This document shows, piece by piece, positions 51,829 through 61,565 of a DNA stretch of 64,000 nt. Numbering within the stretch: position 1 is the first letter of the stretch; the number at the start of each line of letters is the position of its first letter. The stretch is from positions 536,064-600,063 of the forward strand of contig NZ_JACAOY010000012.1 of assembly GCF_013385985.1 (NCBI RefSeq), given 5' to 3'. Under the pieces are notes generated by a model. It searched no databases. It was not told the origin of the DNA and worked only from the letters and a program-made list of their open reading frames with translations. The stretch is from Pseudomonas sp. B6002 (lineage in GTDB: Bacteria > Pseudomonadota > Gammaproteobacteria > Pseudomonadales > Pseudomonadaceae). A program made the translations under genes and the position numbers.

Positions 51829-52529
51829 CCTCCAACAGAACAATGATGCTGCAGATGCTTGAGGAGGTTGCCGAGGCGCTAGGTGAGACACTGCGAAAGC
51901 AAATTGCCTTTGTCGGCGGCTGCACCACTGTTTTGCTCATCACCGACGAATACACGCTGGAGTCGATTCGCGGCACAGACGATGTGGACTTGGTCATTCA
52001 TTTGACGGGGACCACGGACTGGTACCGACTGGAAGAAAGCCTTAAACCCAGAGGCTTCAAAAATACCGGTCAGGATTCAGTCACCTGTCGCCTAAGGCTC
52101 GGCGCATTAAAGGTCGACTTCATGCCCACCGATGAAAAGGTCTTGGGGTTCTCTAATACCTGGTTCGTCGGCGGACTGGAAAATGCCATCGACTACACAC
52201 TCCCCAACGGAACAGCGATCAAGGTATTCGCCGCGCCCTGGTTTCTTGCCGCAAAGCTTCAGGCTTATCAGGGTCGAGGATGTGGTGACGTCCTGATGTC
52301 CAATGACATTGAGGACATCATCGCTTTGCTGGACGGCAGAGAGGAACTTATCGAAGAAGTAAAACGGGCCCCCATTCCATTGCGACACTTCGTAAGTGAG
52401 CAATTCTCGGCACTGCTGAAGCTATCAGCGTTTCGAGACGTCATTCAAAGCACGGCCCAGGGCTCAGACCGTGAGACGCTGATTCACGAGCGATTGAGGG
52501 CGCTGATCGGATTCGGAGTGTCCGTTTGA
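51825..52529 (+). CDS. AbiEii-like nucleotidyltransferase
   Basis: About 234 residues. FVGGCTTVLL (near 29) and IRGTDDVDLVI (48-58), with Asp53 and Asp55 in an R-x-T-x-D-x-D pattern, match the AbiEii type of the polymerase-beta superfamily. LKVDFMP (Asp98) would be the third metal ligand. The C-terminal half holds AAPWFLAAKLQAYQGRG and NDIEDIIALLDGRE, as in the same group. The GTG at 51825, overlapping the upstream stop, has GGGAG 8 nt before it. An earlier GTG at 51816 has none. It is a possible toxin (tRNA or protein nucleotidylation in the family), not proven here. Confidence 0.87.
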   Translation: MTSNRTMMLQMLEEVAEALGETLRKQIAFVGGCTTVLLITDEYTLESIRGTDDVDLVIHLTGTTDWYRLEESLKPRGFKNTGQDSVTCRLRLGALKVDFMPTDEKVLGFSNTWFVGGLENAIDYTLPNGTAIKVFAAPWFLAAKLQAYQGRGCGDVLMSNDIEDIIALLDGREELIEEVKRAPIPLRHFVSEQFSALLKLSAFRDVIQSTAQGSDRETLIHERLRALIGFGVSV

Positions 52530-53197
52530 CTCTGCTCTTGAACCTCAGCAGACAAGGGGTTGGCAGAACAGAAAACCGCGATGCGAGCGGTTCGGCACAC
52601 AATTCAGGCGCGTGCCTGTATGTGATCGCCGACGGCACCTCAAAACCAGGAAGCGGAGACCTCGCGCGGGCACTGATTCACCACGTGCTTGAGTGTTTTT
52701 CCCGTGCAGAACCCTCTGTTGCTTCTTGTCCCGACAATGCCTTGAAACTGACGCTCGGCTCACTCAACGCAGTACATTCAAACCTTTGCCCGGACTTCCC
52801 TTTTGCCTCCACCAGCTACCTGGCATTGCTGGTGGTGGGTCAATCGATGGTTTCTATTCACGCCGGTGACTGCTGCCTGGGATACCTGGATAAAGACCAA
52901 CGAACGATCTGGCTAAGCGCGCCCCACTGTGGGCCAAATTGGAAAGGCGACCTGAGCCACTCATTTATAGCCAATAGCCCCGCCCGTAAACGACTGCTCA
53001 ACTGCATGAGCGGTCGTCGCCCCCACGAGCCTCATGTTCAGCCATTGCAGGCGAGCATAGAAAGAACATGGGTCCTGGCCACTGACGGTTTCTGGGCCGA
53101 ACTCTCGGCCGAGCACCAGGCTGGCGCCATCAGAGAGCAAACCCTTCACGGATATGCCACAGATGACGACGCCACCATCATGCTGCTGCGCACGTAA
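52526..53197 (+). CDS. PP2C-like protein phosphatase
   Basis: About 223 residues, cytoplasmic, starting with TTG that overlaps the previous stop (TTGA), with GGAG 7 nt upstream. The PP2C motifs are in order: RTENRD (14-19), IADGTS with Asp36, STSYLALLV (96-104), HAGDCCLGY (112-120), ATDGFWAEL with Asp186, and DDDATIML (213-220) with the last metal ligand. It is a short SpoIIE/PrpC-type Ser/Thr phosphatase without extra domains. No kinase gene is adjacent. Coupling to the nucleotidyltransferase and regulator by two stop-start overlaps is unusual and points to shared function. Confidence 0.87.
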   Translation: MTLLLNLSRQGVGRTENRDASGSAHNSGACLYVIADGTSKPGSGDLARALIHHVLECFSRAEPSVASCPDNALKLTLGSLNAVHSNLCPDFPFASTSYLALLVVGQSMVSIHAGDCCLGYLDKDQRTIWLSAPHCGPNWKGDLSHSFIANSPARKRLLNCMSGRRPHEPHVQPLQASIERTWVLATDGFWAELSAEHQAGAIREQTLHGYATDDDATIMLLRT

Positions 53198-53205
53198 AGC
53201 TTCCC

Positions 53206-55656
53206 TCACCAGTCGTAGGTCAGGCTTGATACGGCGGTGCGCCCTTCCCCGTAGTAGCAATCCAGGTCGCTGGTGCATTGCGACACATAGGTCTTGTTGG
53301 TGAGGTTCTGCACGTTCAGCGCCAGTTTCACGCCCTTGAGTTTGAGCGGCGAGCGGCTCAGGTCGTAGCTCAGGCTGGCGTCGTAGACGCTGTAGGACGG
53401 CACCGTGAAAGCACCGGCATAGTAATCACCCAGGCTCTGGCGGGCGTAGCGCACACCCAGGCCTGCGCCGAGGCCGGCCAGCGGGGTGTCGCCGAGCACG
53501 GTGTAGTTGACCCACATCGAGGCGGTGAGCGGCGAGATGCCTGCCGGGTGGCGGCCCTGGCGACCCTCTTCGTCCTTGGTGTACTTGATGTCGTTGCGCG
53601 CCGCCGAGGCGATGATGTCCCAAGCATCGTTGAGGACGGCCTTGGCTTCCAGTTCCACGCCCCGTGAGCGCATGGCACCGCTCTGGGTACTGAAGGTGGC
53701 GTCGGGTTCGGTGGTGAGCACGTTTTCCTGGTCGAGCTGGTAAACCGACGCTTGCACAAAACTCTTCTGGCCCGGTGGTTGGTACTTCACGCCCACTTCA
53801 TATTGCTTGCCGGTCGATGGGTCGAACGGCTTGTGGTCGGCATTGGTGCCGGTCAACGGCAGGAAGGATTCGGAATAGCTGACAAAGGGCGCGAAGCCGT
53901 TATCGAACAGGTACACCAAGCCTGCGCGCCCGGTGAAGGCTTCGTCCTTGCTGGCAAAACGGGTGTCCTGGATTGGCTCCTTGTTCACCACGCTGGCCCA
54001 GTCATAGCGGCCACCAAGGACCAGCGCCCACTTATCCCATTTGATCTGGTCCTGCACGTACAGGCCAGTCTGGCTCAGGGTACGGTCCCAGCGGTAAGGT
54101 TGGCCGTAGTTGATCCGCTGACCATAGACCGGCTTGAACAGGTCGATCACCGGTGGGTTGCGGTCGTACAGGCCATGGAACAAAGAGCCGGAATGGTAGT
54201 AATCCAGGCCAAAAATCATCGTGTGCGACAGTGCGCCGGTATCAAATTCGGCCTGGGCAATGCTGTCCACGCCGAACACCTTGTTGTTCTGTGACCAGTC
54301 CACGGCATAGCGTTGCAGGTAGCGCTGATCCTGCACGCCGGTGACCGGGTTGGCGACAAAGGCGTAGCCGTGCAACGGCGCGGTGTAGCGGTCGTCGACC
54401 TCGGCATAGCGTGCGTTTTGCTTGAGGGTCCAAGTCTCGTTCAGGCGGTGGGACACTTCGTAGCCGAGTACGTATTGCTCGCGGTTGTACTGGTTCACGC
54501 CCGGCTCGCCGATAAACAGGTCGCGCTTGATCTTGCCGTTGGGGTTGTTCCACAACGTGCCGGACGCGGGCAGGCCTTGGGCCTCGGGCACGCCTTTGTC
54601 TTTCTGGTACTGGGCGAACAGGGTCAGGTGGGTATCGTCGTTCGGCCGCCAGGTGAAGCTGGGGGCAATGAACTGGCGCTTGTTCTTTACATAGTTGATC
54701 TCGTCCTGCCCGTCATTGGCGAGGCCGGTGAGGCGGTAGAGAAATTGCCCCTGCTCGTCCAGCGGGCCGCCGAGGTCGATGGCGGCGCTTTTGTGTTCAT
54801 AGGTGCCGGCTTCCAGCACCACCTGGTGCAACGGGGTTTCGGTGGGGCGCTTGCTGACCATGTTGACGATGCCACCTGGCTGGTTCTGCCCGTACAACAC
54901 CGACGCGGGCCCTTTGAGCACTTCGATGCGCTCCAGGGAGTACGGCTCGATCTGCAACGCGCCACCGGTGCTGCCGCCGCCGTAAGGCAGGTGCAGGCCG
55001 TCGAGGTACAGCGGCGTGGGCGAGAAGCCACGCGAGGTCGGTTCATCGAATAATTTGACCCGGTCGGAGAAGCCGCCCGCCGTCATACCCGGCGTGTAGA
55101 GCAAGGCCTGGGTGACGCTCTGGGCACCACGCGCCTTGATCTCGGCGGCGCTGATCACGTTGATGGTCTGGGGAATTTCCACCAGTGCCGAATCCGTCTT
55201 GCTACCGGAGGCGCTGCGCGTGGCGACGATGCCATCCACCGGCCCCCATGCGCTTTCCTGCGCTTGCTGGCCGCTGATCTGGGTGGCGCCAAGCTGCACC
55301 GGGCCGTCACCAACCAGTGCCTGCACCGACCAACCGCCCGGCGACTGCACGGCCACCAAGCCAGTGCCCGCCAGCAACCGCTCCAGGCCGCTCCCAACGG
55401 CGTAACGCCCTTGCAGGCCAGCGCTGCGCTTGCCTTCGGTGAGTGTTGCATCCACCGACAACAAGATGCCCGAGGCGCTGGCGAACTGGTTCAACGCCTG
55501 GTCGAGGTTGCCCGCCGCAATGCTGTAGGTGCGTAGCGCTTCAGCGCTTTGTTCGGCGTAAACCTGGGTCGGCACCATCGGCACAGCAGCCAGCAGGCTG
55601 ACTAACACGCCACGGCGCAGGGCGCGGGCCAAGGGTTGGATTGGGTGGTGCGGCAT
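53206..55656 (-). CDS. TonB-dependent siderophore receptor with STN signalling domain
   Basis: About 816 residues. The signal peptide ends near QVYAE. The STN domain (about 40-110, [20 protein letters not shown]) talks to FecR. The plug follows with a TonB-box-like segment and [24 protein letters not shown] 22-stranded barrel ends in LTYDW, with Trp instead of the common Phe. The plug and barrel resemble the FoxA/FhuA/FiuA hydroxamate-siderophore group, but the ligand cannot be fixed. The ATG at 55656 has GGGGAG upstream. An in-frame start at 55743 is less likely. With the FecR and FecI genes just upstream it forms a cell-surface signalling system. Confidence 0.94.
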   Translation of the reverse strand: MPHHPIQPLARALRRGVLVSLLAAVPMVPTQVYAEQSAEALRTYSIAAGNLDQALNQFASASGILLSVDATLTEGKRSAGLQGRYAVGSGLERLLAGTGLVAVQSPGGWSVQALVGDGPVQLGATQISGQQAQESAWGPVDGIVATRSASGSKTDSALVEIPQTINVISAAEIKARGAQSVTQALLYTPGMTAGGFSDRVKLFDEPTSRGFSPTPLYLDGLHLPYGGGSTGGALQIEPYSLERIEVLKGPASVLYGQNQPGGIVNMVSKRPTETPLHQVVLEAGTYEHKSAAIDLGGPLDEQGQFLYRLTGLANDGQDEINYVKNKRQFIAPSFTWRPNDDTHLTLFAQYQKDKGVPEAQGLPASGTLWNNPNGKIKRDLFIGEPGVNQYNREQYVLGYEVSHRLNETWTLKQNARYAEVDDRYTAPLHGYAFVANPVTGVQDQRYLQRYAVDWSQNNKVFGVDSIAQAEFDTGALSHTMIFGLDYYHSGSLFHGLYDRNPPVIDLFKPVYGQRINYGQPYRWDRTLSQTGLYVQDQIKWDKWALVLGGRYDWASVVNKEPIQDTRFASKDEAFTGRAGLVYLFDNGFAPFVSYSESFLPLTGTNADHKPFDPSTGKQYEVGVKYQPPGQKSFVQASVYQLDQENVLTTEPDATFSTQSGAMRSRGVELEAKAVLNDAWDIIASAARNDIKYTKDEEGRQGRHPAGISPLTASMWVNYTVLGDTPLAGLGAGLGVRYARQSLGDYYAGAFTVPSYSVYDASLSYDLSRSPLKLKGVKLALNVQNLTNKTYVSQCTSDLDCYYGEGRTAVSSLTYDW

Positions 55657-55762
55657 TGCAGGACTCCCCGTGAGATCGCTTCTTGATTGGCTTTCAAGAG
55701 GTATCCCGGACGAACACGGAAAACCGACAAGGCGCCGCAACATTATTTTTGTAGGGTTGGGT

Positions 55763-56713
55763 TCAGGCTCGCGCTTTGAGGGTGACCCAATAGCGCGTGA
55801 CGCTGTGTATGTGGATGGGCAGCGAATGCGCCAGGGCGGCGAGGATGGCGTCGGTGTCCGTCAGCGGAAACACGCCGGTGAGCAGCAGGCCGGCCACGGC
55901 GGGATCGCAGCGCAACACGCCAGGACGATAGCGGCCCAGTTGCGTCACAAACTCGCCCAGTGGCTGGCGCTCGGCGATCAGACGGTGCTCGGTCCAACTG
56001 CTGGCATTGGCGTTGACCGCAGGCAGCGCCGAGCTTTGGCGTTGGTTGAACCACAGGCTGTCCCCCGCGTTCATCTGCACCGCGGTGCCCTGTGCCGGGG
56101 TGACGCGCACGCGGCCTTCATACAGATCGACACGGCTACCGTCAGGCAATTCACGCACGGAAAAACGCGTACCCAGCGCCTGCACATCGCCGGCCGGCGT
56201 CTCGACGATCAGCGGGCGCAACGGGTCGTGGCCGCTGGTCAGCAGGATTTCGCCACGGATCAGGCGGATGCGTCGCTCACTGGCGCTGAAACGCAAGTCC
56301 ACGGCACTGTCGCTGTTGAGGTCCAGGCGCGTGCCGTCGCTGAGGGTGAACTGACGGATCTCGCCCGTGGCGGTGTGGTACTCGGCAAACGCCGCTTGCC
56401 AGGGTTCGCTGCGCTGCACCAGATAACCGCTGCCGCCCGCCACCAGCAACACGCCGAGCAACTTGAGGGCCGCCCGGCGATGGGGATCCGGGGTGTCACG
56501 CAGCACGGCACGGGCACTGTCGGCCGGCACGCCACTGAGGGTGTGTTGCAAGTGCTGAAGGCGCTGCCAAGCGCGGCGATGCTCCGGGTCGGCGGCCTGC
56601 CATTGGGCGAAAGCTTCGCGCTGTTCATCACGCAGTTCATCGCCCCATTGCAGCATCAGCCACTCGCTGGCCTGCTCGACAATGGCCGGGGCGATGGGCG
56701 CATCGTGTTTCAT
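55763..56713 (-). CDS. fecR: FecR-like anti-sigma / signal transducer
   Basis: About 316 residues. The N-terminal DUF4880-type region ([32 protein letters not shown]) binds the sigma factor. A membrane helix (about 91-107, [17 protein letters not shown]) leads to the periplasmic FecR domain ([32 protein letters not shown]) and an STN-like end that contacts the receptor. The ATG at 56713 overlaps the sigma gene stop (ATGA). A start at 56998 would run inside that gene. It carries the siderophore signal from the receptor to FecI. Confidence 0.93.
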   Translation of the reverse strand: MKHDAPIAPAIVEQASEWLMLQWGDELRDEQREAFAQWQAADPEHRRAWQRLQHLQHTLSGVPADSARAVLRDTPDPHRRAALKLLGVLLVAGGSGYLVQRSEPWQAAFAEYHTATGEIRQFTLSDGTRLDLNSDSAVDLRFSASERRIRLIRGEILLTSGHDPLRPLIVETPAGDVQALGTRFSVRELPDGSRVDLYEGRVRVTPAQGTAVQMNAGDSLWFNQRQSSALPAVNANASSWTEHRLIAERQPLGEFVTQLGRYRPGVLRCDPAVAGLLLTGVFPLTDTDAILAALAHSLPIHIHSVTRYWVTLKARA

Positions 56714-57219
56714 TCGGCGTAGGCCACCTGGTAGCAGGCGACAATGGCGCGGGTCATGTACTTCTGCACCGAGCTGACGGTGACGCCCAGGCGTTCGGCA
56801 ATCTGCGCGTAGCTCAGGCCTTCGAACTGCGACAGCAGGAATGCGCGGCGCACGTTGTCGGGCATGCGGTCGAGCATGGCATCGATCTGCATCAGGGTTT
56901 CGAGGATCAGCGCACGGGTTTCCAGGGACGGTGATTCCGGTTCCGGTAAGTGCGCGATGCTTTCCAGGTAGGCGCGTTCGATGCGCAAGCGCCGCCATTG
57001 GTCGATCACCAGGTTGCGAGCGATCTGCGCCAGGTAGCTGCGGCTTTCCTTGTCGCCGGGAAAACGCCCGGACACCAGCAGGCGCAGGAACGTGTCCTGC
57101 GCCACATCGGCAGCGTGCTCGCGATCGCCCAGGCGTTGGCGCAACCAGCCTTGCAGCCAGCCGTGATGGTCGCGGTACAGGAGATGAAGCTGTTGCTGGC
57201 CGTCAGTCGCGGTGTCCAT
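56710..57219 (-). CDS. fecI: FecI-type ECF sigma factor
   Basis: About 169 residues. Sigma region 2 (LYRDHHGWLQGWLRQRLGD, DVAQDTFLRLL, and then YLAQIARNLVIDQWRR) and region 4 (MPDNVRRAFLLSQFEGLSYAQIAERLGVTVSSVQKYM) match the iron-starvation ECF group. It should direct transcription of the downstream receptor gene. The ATG at 57219 has GAGC upstream, and the alternative at 57255 is unlikely because it overlaps the Fur-like site. A Fur site upstream would give iron control. Confidence 0.95.
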   Translation of the reverse strand: MDTATDGQQQLHLLYRDHHGWLQGWLRQRLGDREHAADVAQDTFLRLLVSGRFPGDKESRSYLAQIARNLVIDQWRRLRIERAYLESIAHLPEPESPSLETRALILETLMQIDAMLDRMPDNVRRAFLLSQFEGLSYAQIAERLGVTVSSVQKYMTRAIVACYQVAYAE

Positions 57220-57234
57220 GAAAAGCTCAGATAC

Positions 57235-57253
57235 ATTATTGAGAGCAATTATC
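57235..57253 (-). promoter_or_regulatory. Possible Fur box upstream of fecI
   Basis: On the minus strand GATAATTGCTCTCAATAAT matches the 19-bp Fur consensus at 11 positions by eye, mainly in the left half. It is 16 nt before the fecI ATG, where iron repression is expected. Confidence 0.4.
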
Positions 57254-57293
57254 ATTACACCTTATTTCGCGACTGACAAAAACTCTTTGCAGA

Positions 57294-58739
57294 TCAGCGT
57301 GCAGCCGTTTGCAGTGGGTACACCGATTCCCAGCCGCCACCCAACGCCTTGTACAACCCGACCATCGCCAGCGAAACACCCGTGGAGCTTTCCACCCACT
57401 GCTCCTGGGTGGCCAGCAGCGCGCTTTGCACGGTGAGCACGTTGACGAAATCCACCACGCCTTCCACGTATTGGTGCTGCGCGGTGGCCAGGGCGATCTG
57501 GTTCTGGCGCACGGCTTCGGCAAGGCTGTCGCGGCGCAGTTGGCTGGCGTTGTAGCGAGTCAGTTGGTCGTCGATCTCATGCCAGGCGCGCAACACGGTT
57601 TGCTGGTAGGCCAGCGCCGCTTCCTGCTGCTGGGCTTCGCGCAGGTTCAACATGCCCTGCAGGCGCCCGCCATTGAACAGCGGCAGGCTGAACTGCGGGC
57701 CGAAGGCAAAGGCGCGCGAGCCCCATGAGCCAAAGTCCGACAGCTGCATCGCCTGGGAGCCAAGGCTGCCGGACAGCGTGATACGCGGGTAGAAGTCACC
57801 CTTGGCCACGCCGATGTTGGCGGTGGCGGCATGCAACCGCGCTTCGGCCTGGCGGATATCCGGGCGACGCTCGGCCAGCTCCGAAGGCAGGCCGATGGCG
57901 ACCTGGCGCTGGGTTTGTGGCACGGCGGCGTCCTTGGACAACTGCGCATGCAGGGCTTGTGGCGGCTCGCCCATCAACAGGCTCAGGGCGTTGATCAACT
58001 GGTCCTGGCGTTGCTGCAAATCCGGCAGGCGCGCTTCGATGGCCGCCACTTGGGCAGCGGCTTCGGCAACGTCCAGATCGGTGGCCACGCCGTCGGCCAG
58101 GCGCAGTTGCGAGAGCTTGAGGCTGTGGCGGGCGACGTCGAGGTTCTGCTCGGTGACGGCGCGGGTATTTTGTACGCCGCGCAGTTGGATGTAGTCCTGA
58201 GCGGTCTCGGCGAGCACTGACAGCAGCACGGCGCGACGGTCATTCTCGGCCACTTGCAGGGTGGCGTCGGCGGCTTCGGTTTCGCGTTTGACCCGGCCCC
58301 AGAAATCCAGCTCCCACGCGGCGGAGAAGCCCATGTCCCACTGGTTGTAGGCCGACCGGCCATTTTCGCCGGACGGGTCGCTCAAGCCCTTGGCGCTGTT
58401 GCGCTGGCGCAGGTAGTCACCGGTGGCGTTGACGTTGGGGTAACGCTCGGCGGTGGTCACCTGGCGCACGGCACGGCTCTGTTGCAGGCGGCTACTGGCG
58501 AGTTTCAGGTCGAGGTTGTCGGTGAGCGCGCGACGCGTGAGGGCTGAGAGTTGCTCATCGTGGAACACGTCCCACCAGCGTTCTTGTAGGGGGTCGCTGG
58601 TCGACCGGCTGTCGGCCTGGCGGCCCTGGGGTTCACTCCATTGCGTCACTTGCGGGCTTTGCGGCGTGTGGAAATCCGGGCCGACCGTGCAGGCGCTCAG
58701 GCTGACGAGGCTCAGGGTGAGCCAGGCGATGTGCTTCAT
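57294..58739 (-). CDS. NodT-type outer-membrane efflux lipoprotein
   Basis: About 481 residues. The lipobox is LSAC (MKHIAWLTLSLVSLSAC), then TVGPDFHTPQ, the usual OMF start. The second repeat has IRQAEARLHAATANIGVAKG and FYPRITLSGSLGSQAM, as in the OprM group. It provides the outer-membrane channel for the EmrAB-type pump encoded directly upstream. Its start overlaps the adaptor stop (ATGA). It is the last gene of the operon, and fecI follows after 74 bases holding its own promoter. Confidence 0.92.
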   Translation of the reverse strand: MKHIAWLTLSLVSLSACTVGPDFHTPQSPQVTQWSEPQGRQADSRSTSDPLQERWWDVFHDEQLSALTRRALTDNLDLKLASSRLQQSRAVRQVTTAERYPNVNATGDYLRQRNSAKGLSDPSGENGRSAYNQWDMGFSAAWELDFWGRVKRETEAADATLQVAENDRRAVLLSVLAETAQDYIQLRGVQNTRAVTEQNLDVARHSLKLSQLRLADGVATDLDVAEAAAQVAAIEARLPDLQQRQDQLINALSLLMGEPPQALHAQLSKDAAVPQTQRQVAIGLPSELAERRPDIRQAEARLHAATANIGVAKGDFYPRITLSGSLGSQAMQLSDFGSWGSRAFAFGPQFSLPLFNGGRLQGMLNLREAQQQEAALAYQQTVLRAWHEIDDQLTRYNASQLRRDSLAEAVRQNQIALATAQHQYVEGVVDFVNVLTVQSALLATQEQWVESSTGVSLAMVGLYKALGGGWESVYPLQTAAR

Positions 58740-59794
58740 TGCTGGGCCACCTCACGGTTTTTTGCCACCGGCTGGGTATCGACGCTGGCTTCCACCGACA
58801 TACCAACCCGCAGGCGCTCGGCGTGGGCCTGGCCAGGCTCCAGCACGATCTTCACCGGAATGCGCTGCACCACCTTGGTGAAATTGCCGGTGGCGTTATC
58901 TGGTTTGACCGACGCGAACGTCACCCCGGTGGCTGGCGCCAGGCTTTCGAGATGGCCGTTGAGCAGCTCGCCATCCAGGCTGTCGACACGCACCTGAACC
59001 GCCTGGCCCGCGTGCATGTGGGACAGTTGGGTTTCCTGGAAATTGGCCACCACGTAGGCATCGGCCAACGGCACCACGGCGAGGATCTTGCTGCCCGGTG
59101 TCACGTAGGCACCGACGCGCACGGCACGCTCGCCGACCATGCCGTCCACCGGCGCCACAATGCGCGTGTAGGACAGCTGAAAACTGGCCAGTTCCAAGGC
59201 CGCCTGGGCACGTTTGAGCCCGCCTTCGGCCGCATCACGCCGGGCGGTGAGGATCTCTACCTGCTTGCGTTCGGCCGCGAGTACGGCAGTGGCATTGGCC
59301 AGGCGTGCGGTGGCTTGGTCGATGCGCGTCTTGGCTTGCTGAGCATTTTGCACGGTGCCCGCGCCTACGCCCGCGAGGTGGTTGTAGCGGTTCAGTTCGT
59401 GCTCGGCAAAGGCCATTTCGGCGCGGTCTGCCGCGACGGTGGCCTGGGCCTGGGCGATGACCGAGCTTTGCCGCTCCAGGGTGGCCGTGGCGTTTTTCAG
59501 TTGGGCCTGGGCGACGAGGGTATCGGCGTCAGCCGCCTGGGCGGCGGCGCGAAAATCGCGGTCGTCAATCAGCGCCAGCAACTGGCCGGCCTTGACCCGC
59601 TGGTTGTCTTCCACCAGCACTTCTTTGATGAAGCCCGCCACACGCGGCGCAACCAGGGTGAAGTCGGCGGCGACGAAGGCGTCGTTGGTGGTTTGGCGCT
59701 TGCTGCCCAGCACGGCCGGCGCAACCAGGTATACCAGCACGCCCACGGCGAACACCGCGATAACGGAGACGGCAATTTTGTCTTTGCGTTTCAT
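58736..59794 (-). CDS. EmrA-type membrane fusion protein
   Basis: About 352 residues. One N-terminal membrane helix (about 7-27, IAVSVIAVFAVGVLVYLVAP) is followed by TNDAFVAADFTLVAPRVAGFI, the EmrA/HlyD entry motif. A long coiled coil (about 75-180) and the return half VAPVDGMVGERAVRVGAYV follow. The ATG at 59794 has AGGA 6 nt upstream and is preferred to a TTG at 59800. It connects the DHA2 transporter to the outer-membrane channel. The gap from the transporter gene is short and transcription is surely shared. Confidence 0.92.
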   Translation of the reverse strand: MKRKDKIAVSVIAVFAVGVLVYLVAPAVLGSKRQTTNDAFVAADFTLVAPRVAGFIKEVLVEDNQRVKAGQLLALIDDRDFRAAAQAADADTLVAQAQLKNATATLERQSSVIAQAQATVAADRAEMAFAEHELNRYNHLAGVGAGTVQNAQQAKTRIDQATARLANATAVLAAERKQVEILTARRDAAEGGLKRAQAALELASFQLSYTRIVAPVDGMVGERAVRVGAYVTPGSKILAVVPLADAYVVANFQETQLSHMHAGQAVQVRVDSLDGELLNGHLESLAPATGVTFASVKPDNATGNFTKVVQRIPVKIVLEPGQAHAERLRVGMSVEASVDTQPVAKNREVAQQ

Positions 59795-59809
59795 GAGCAA
59801 TCCTTTTGG

Positions 59810-61363
59810 CTAGGTCGGTGCGCGCGGTGGAAAAATCCGCGTCGGCATCCAGAAAATCAGCAGAATCAACGCCACCGCGACGGCGGCCATGACGTAATAA
59901 AGATCCGACGACGTGAGCACCACAGCCTGTTCGTGCAGGCGGTGCGCAAGGCCCGGCGCATCGGCGTCGGCCAGTGGGGCGTTGCCCAGGCCGTCCACCA
60001 ACATGTTCGAGTGGAAGTGCAGGCGCCGAGTGGTCAGCACATCCAGCACGGCGGTCGCGATCACGGCGGCCAGGCCTTTGATGGTGTTGAACCAGGCCGA
60101 GGCGAACGGCCCATCCATCGGTTGGATGCTGCCGGTGGACAGCATCAGCAGCGGCAGCACGGCCATGGGCTGACCGAAGATTTGCAGCAGGTACAGGCCA
60201 TAGAAGTCGTCGCGGATCCACGCCGAGGTCAGGTGTGCACTGCCCACGCAGCACAGCACCAACATGCCCAGGCCAATGCCCAGCACCCAGCGGCAATCAA
60301 CCCAGCGCAGGTTGCACAACGCCGCCACCAACGGCAGTGCGATGAGCTGCGGCACCGCCATCAGCAACATCACCGGCGCGGTTTGCAGCGGGCGATAACC
60401 CTGGACCTGCGCGAGGAAGCTCGACGGGATGAGGATCACCGAGGTCAGCACCATCAGCACACCGGCCAACACGATCAATGCAAACGACAGGTTGCGCAGG
60501 CCGAGCATCTGCAACTTGAAAAACGGGATCGGTTGCGACCATTCGTTGAGCATGAACAGCACCAGCAACAGCGTGCCGCCGCACAGCAAGCAGGTGATCA
60601 GGCCCGACTCGAACCAGTCCAGGCGATTGCCTTGCAGCAGGCCGATCACCAACATGCAGATCGCCGGGAACCCCAGCAGCAGGCCGCGCCAGTTGAATTG
60701 CTTGAAGCGTTCCAGGCGCAACGGGTCTTGGGGCAGGCCGTAGGCGACGGCGGCCATCGCCAGCAAGCAAGGCGCGACGATCTGCCAGAACGCCCACTGC
60801 CAGCCGACGTATTCGGTCCACAGCGCCGCCAGCGGCGTGCCGAGGCTCGGGCCGAAAGTGGCGGTCAGCGCGTAGCCGGCCAGGCCATACAGCTTGACGT
60901 TGGCGGGCAGGAAACGCAGCGCCACGGTCATCAGCATCGGCGGCAGCGCCCCACCCGCCAGGCCTTGCACGGTGCGCAGTACCAACAGGCTTTCGTAGTT
61001 CGGCGCAAACGGGCACAGGATGCCCAGCACGGTGAACAGGCCGATCGCGCACAGGGTGAAGCGGCGCAGGGAAAACGTCACCGAACACCAGGGCGCGAAA
61101 GCCATGGCCGCGACTGACGTGGCGGTGTAGGCCGCGACCAGCCAGGTGCCTTCGTCAAAACCGATGTACAGCGCACCACGGATATCCGCGAGGGCCACTT
61201 TGGTGACCGTCTCGTTGAGGCCGGAGATCAGCACCGCCAGCAACACGCCGACCAGGCCGATGATGATGCGCGGGCCGAACACGGGTGGGCTCATCGCGGT
61301 GGGTTTGGCTGCGGCCGCGAGGGTGGGGGCAGCGAGGGAAGTCATGAACGGAGAGCTCGACAT
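59810..61363 (-). CDS. EmrB-type DHA2 (14-helix) MFS transporter
   Basis: About 517 residues with 14 predicted membrane helices. TWLVAAYTATSVAAMAFAPW and VLRTVQGLAGGALPPM are motifs of the DHA2 drug/H+ antiporters. The long helical set and the HlyD partner identify an EmrB-like pump component. The start is given as ATG at 61363 (GGGTA upstream), with ATG at 61345 as an alternative. The substrate is unknown. The iron-uptake genes next door make a role in siderophore export possible, but nothing in the sequence shows it. Confidence 0.92.
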   Translation of the reverse strand: MSSSPFMTSLAAPTLAAAAKPTAMSPPVFGPRIIIGLVGVLLAVLISGLNETVTKVALADIRGALYIGFDEGTWLVAAYTATSVAAMAFAPWCSVTFSLRRFTLCAIGLFTVLGILCPFAPNYESLLVLRTVQGLAGGALPPMLMTVALRFLPANVKLYGLAGYALTATFGPSLGTPLAALWTEYVGWQWAFWQIVAPCLLAMAAVAYGLPQDPLRLERFKQFNWRGLLLGFPAICMLVIGLLQGNRLDWFESGLITCLLCGGTLLLVLFMLNEWSQPIPFFKLQMLGLRNLSFALIVLAGVLMVLTSVILIPSSFLAQVQGYRPLQTAPVMLLMAVPQLIALPLVAALCNLRWVDCRWVLGIGLGMLVLCCVGSAHLTSAWIRDDFYGLYLLQIFGQPMAVLPLLMLSTGSIQPMDGPFASAWFNTIKGLAAVIATAVLDVLTTRRLHFHSNMLVDGLGNAPLADADAPGLAHRLHEQAVVLTSSDLYYVMAAVAVALILLIFWMPTRIFPPRAPT

Positions 61364-61459
61364 TAAAAATACCCGAGCAGTTTAATCAGCCCCATACATG
61401 ACAAAAAGTTACTTATCGGAAGCTTATAAGTGCGTGAAACGCAATCCATTGATCTGCAC

Positions 61460-61543
61460 ACACCCCTCGTAAGAGCCCGGCTTGCCGGCGATGGCGTATT
61501 CAAGATCGCCATCGCCGGCAAGCCGGGCTCCTACGAGGGGTGT
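61460..61543. repeat. Long near-perfect inverted repeat (REP type)
   Basis: Arms 61460-61496 and 61507-61543 (37 nt each) differ at one position and flank a 10-nt loop. The arms contain GAGCCCGGCTTGCCGGCGATGG, read here as overlapping halves of a REP element. The repeat lies between the LysR gene stop and the pump operon and may block read-through. Confidence 0.85.
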
Positions 61544-61565
61544 GGGGTGTGAGATGAGGTTTGTG

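Noticed and set aside
58739-61117. A 790-codon plus-strand frame opposite the EmrAB operon
   Set aside because: Gln/His/Arg-rich composition typical of antisense of membrane protein genes. The minus strand encodes a complete pump.
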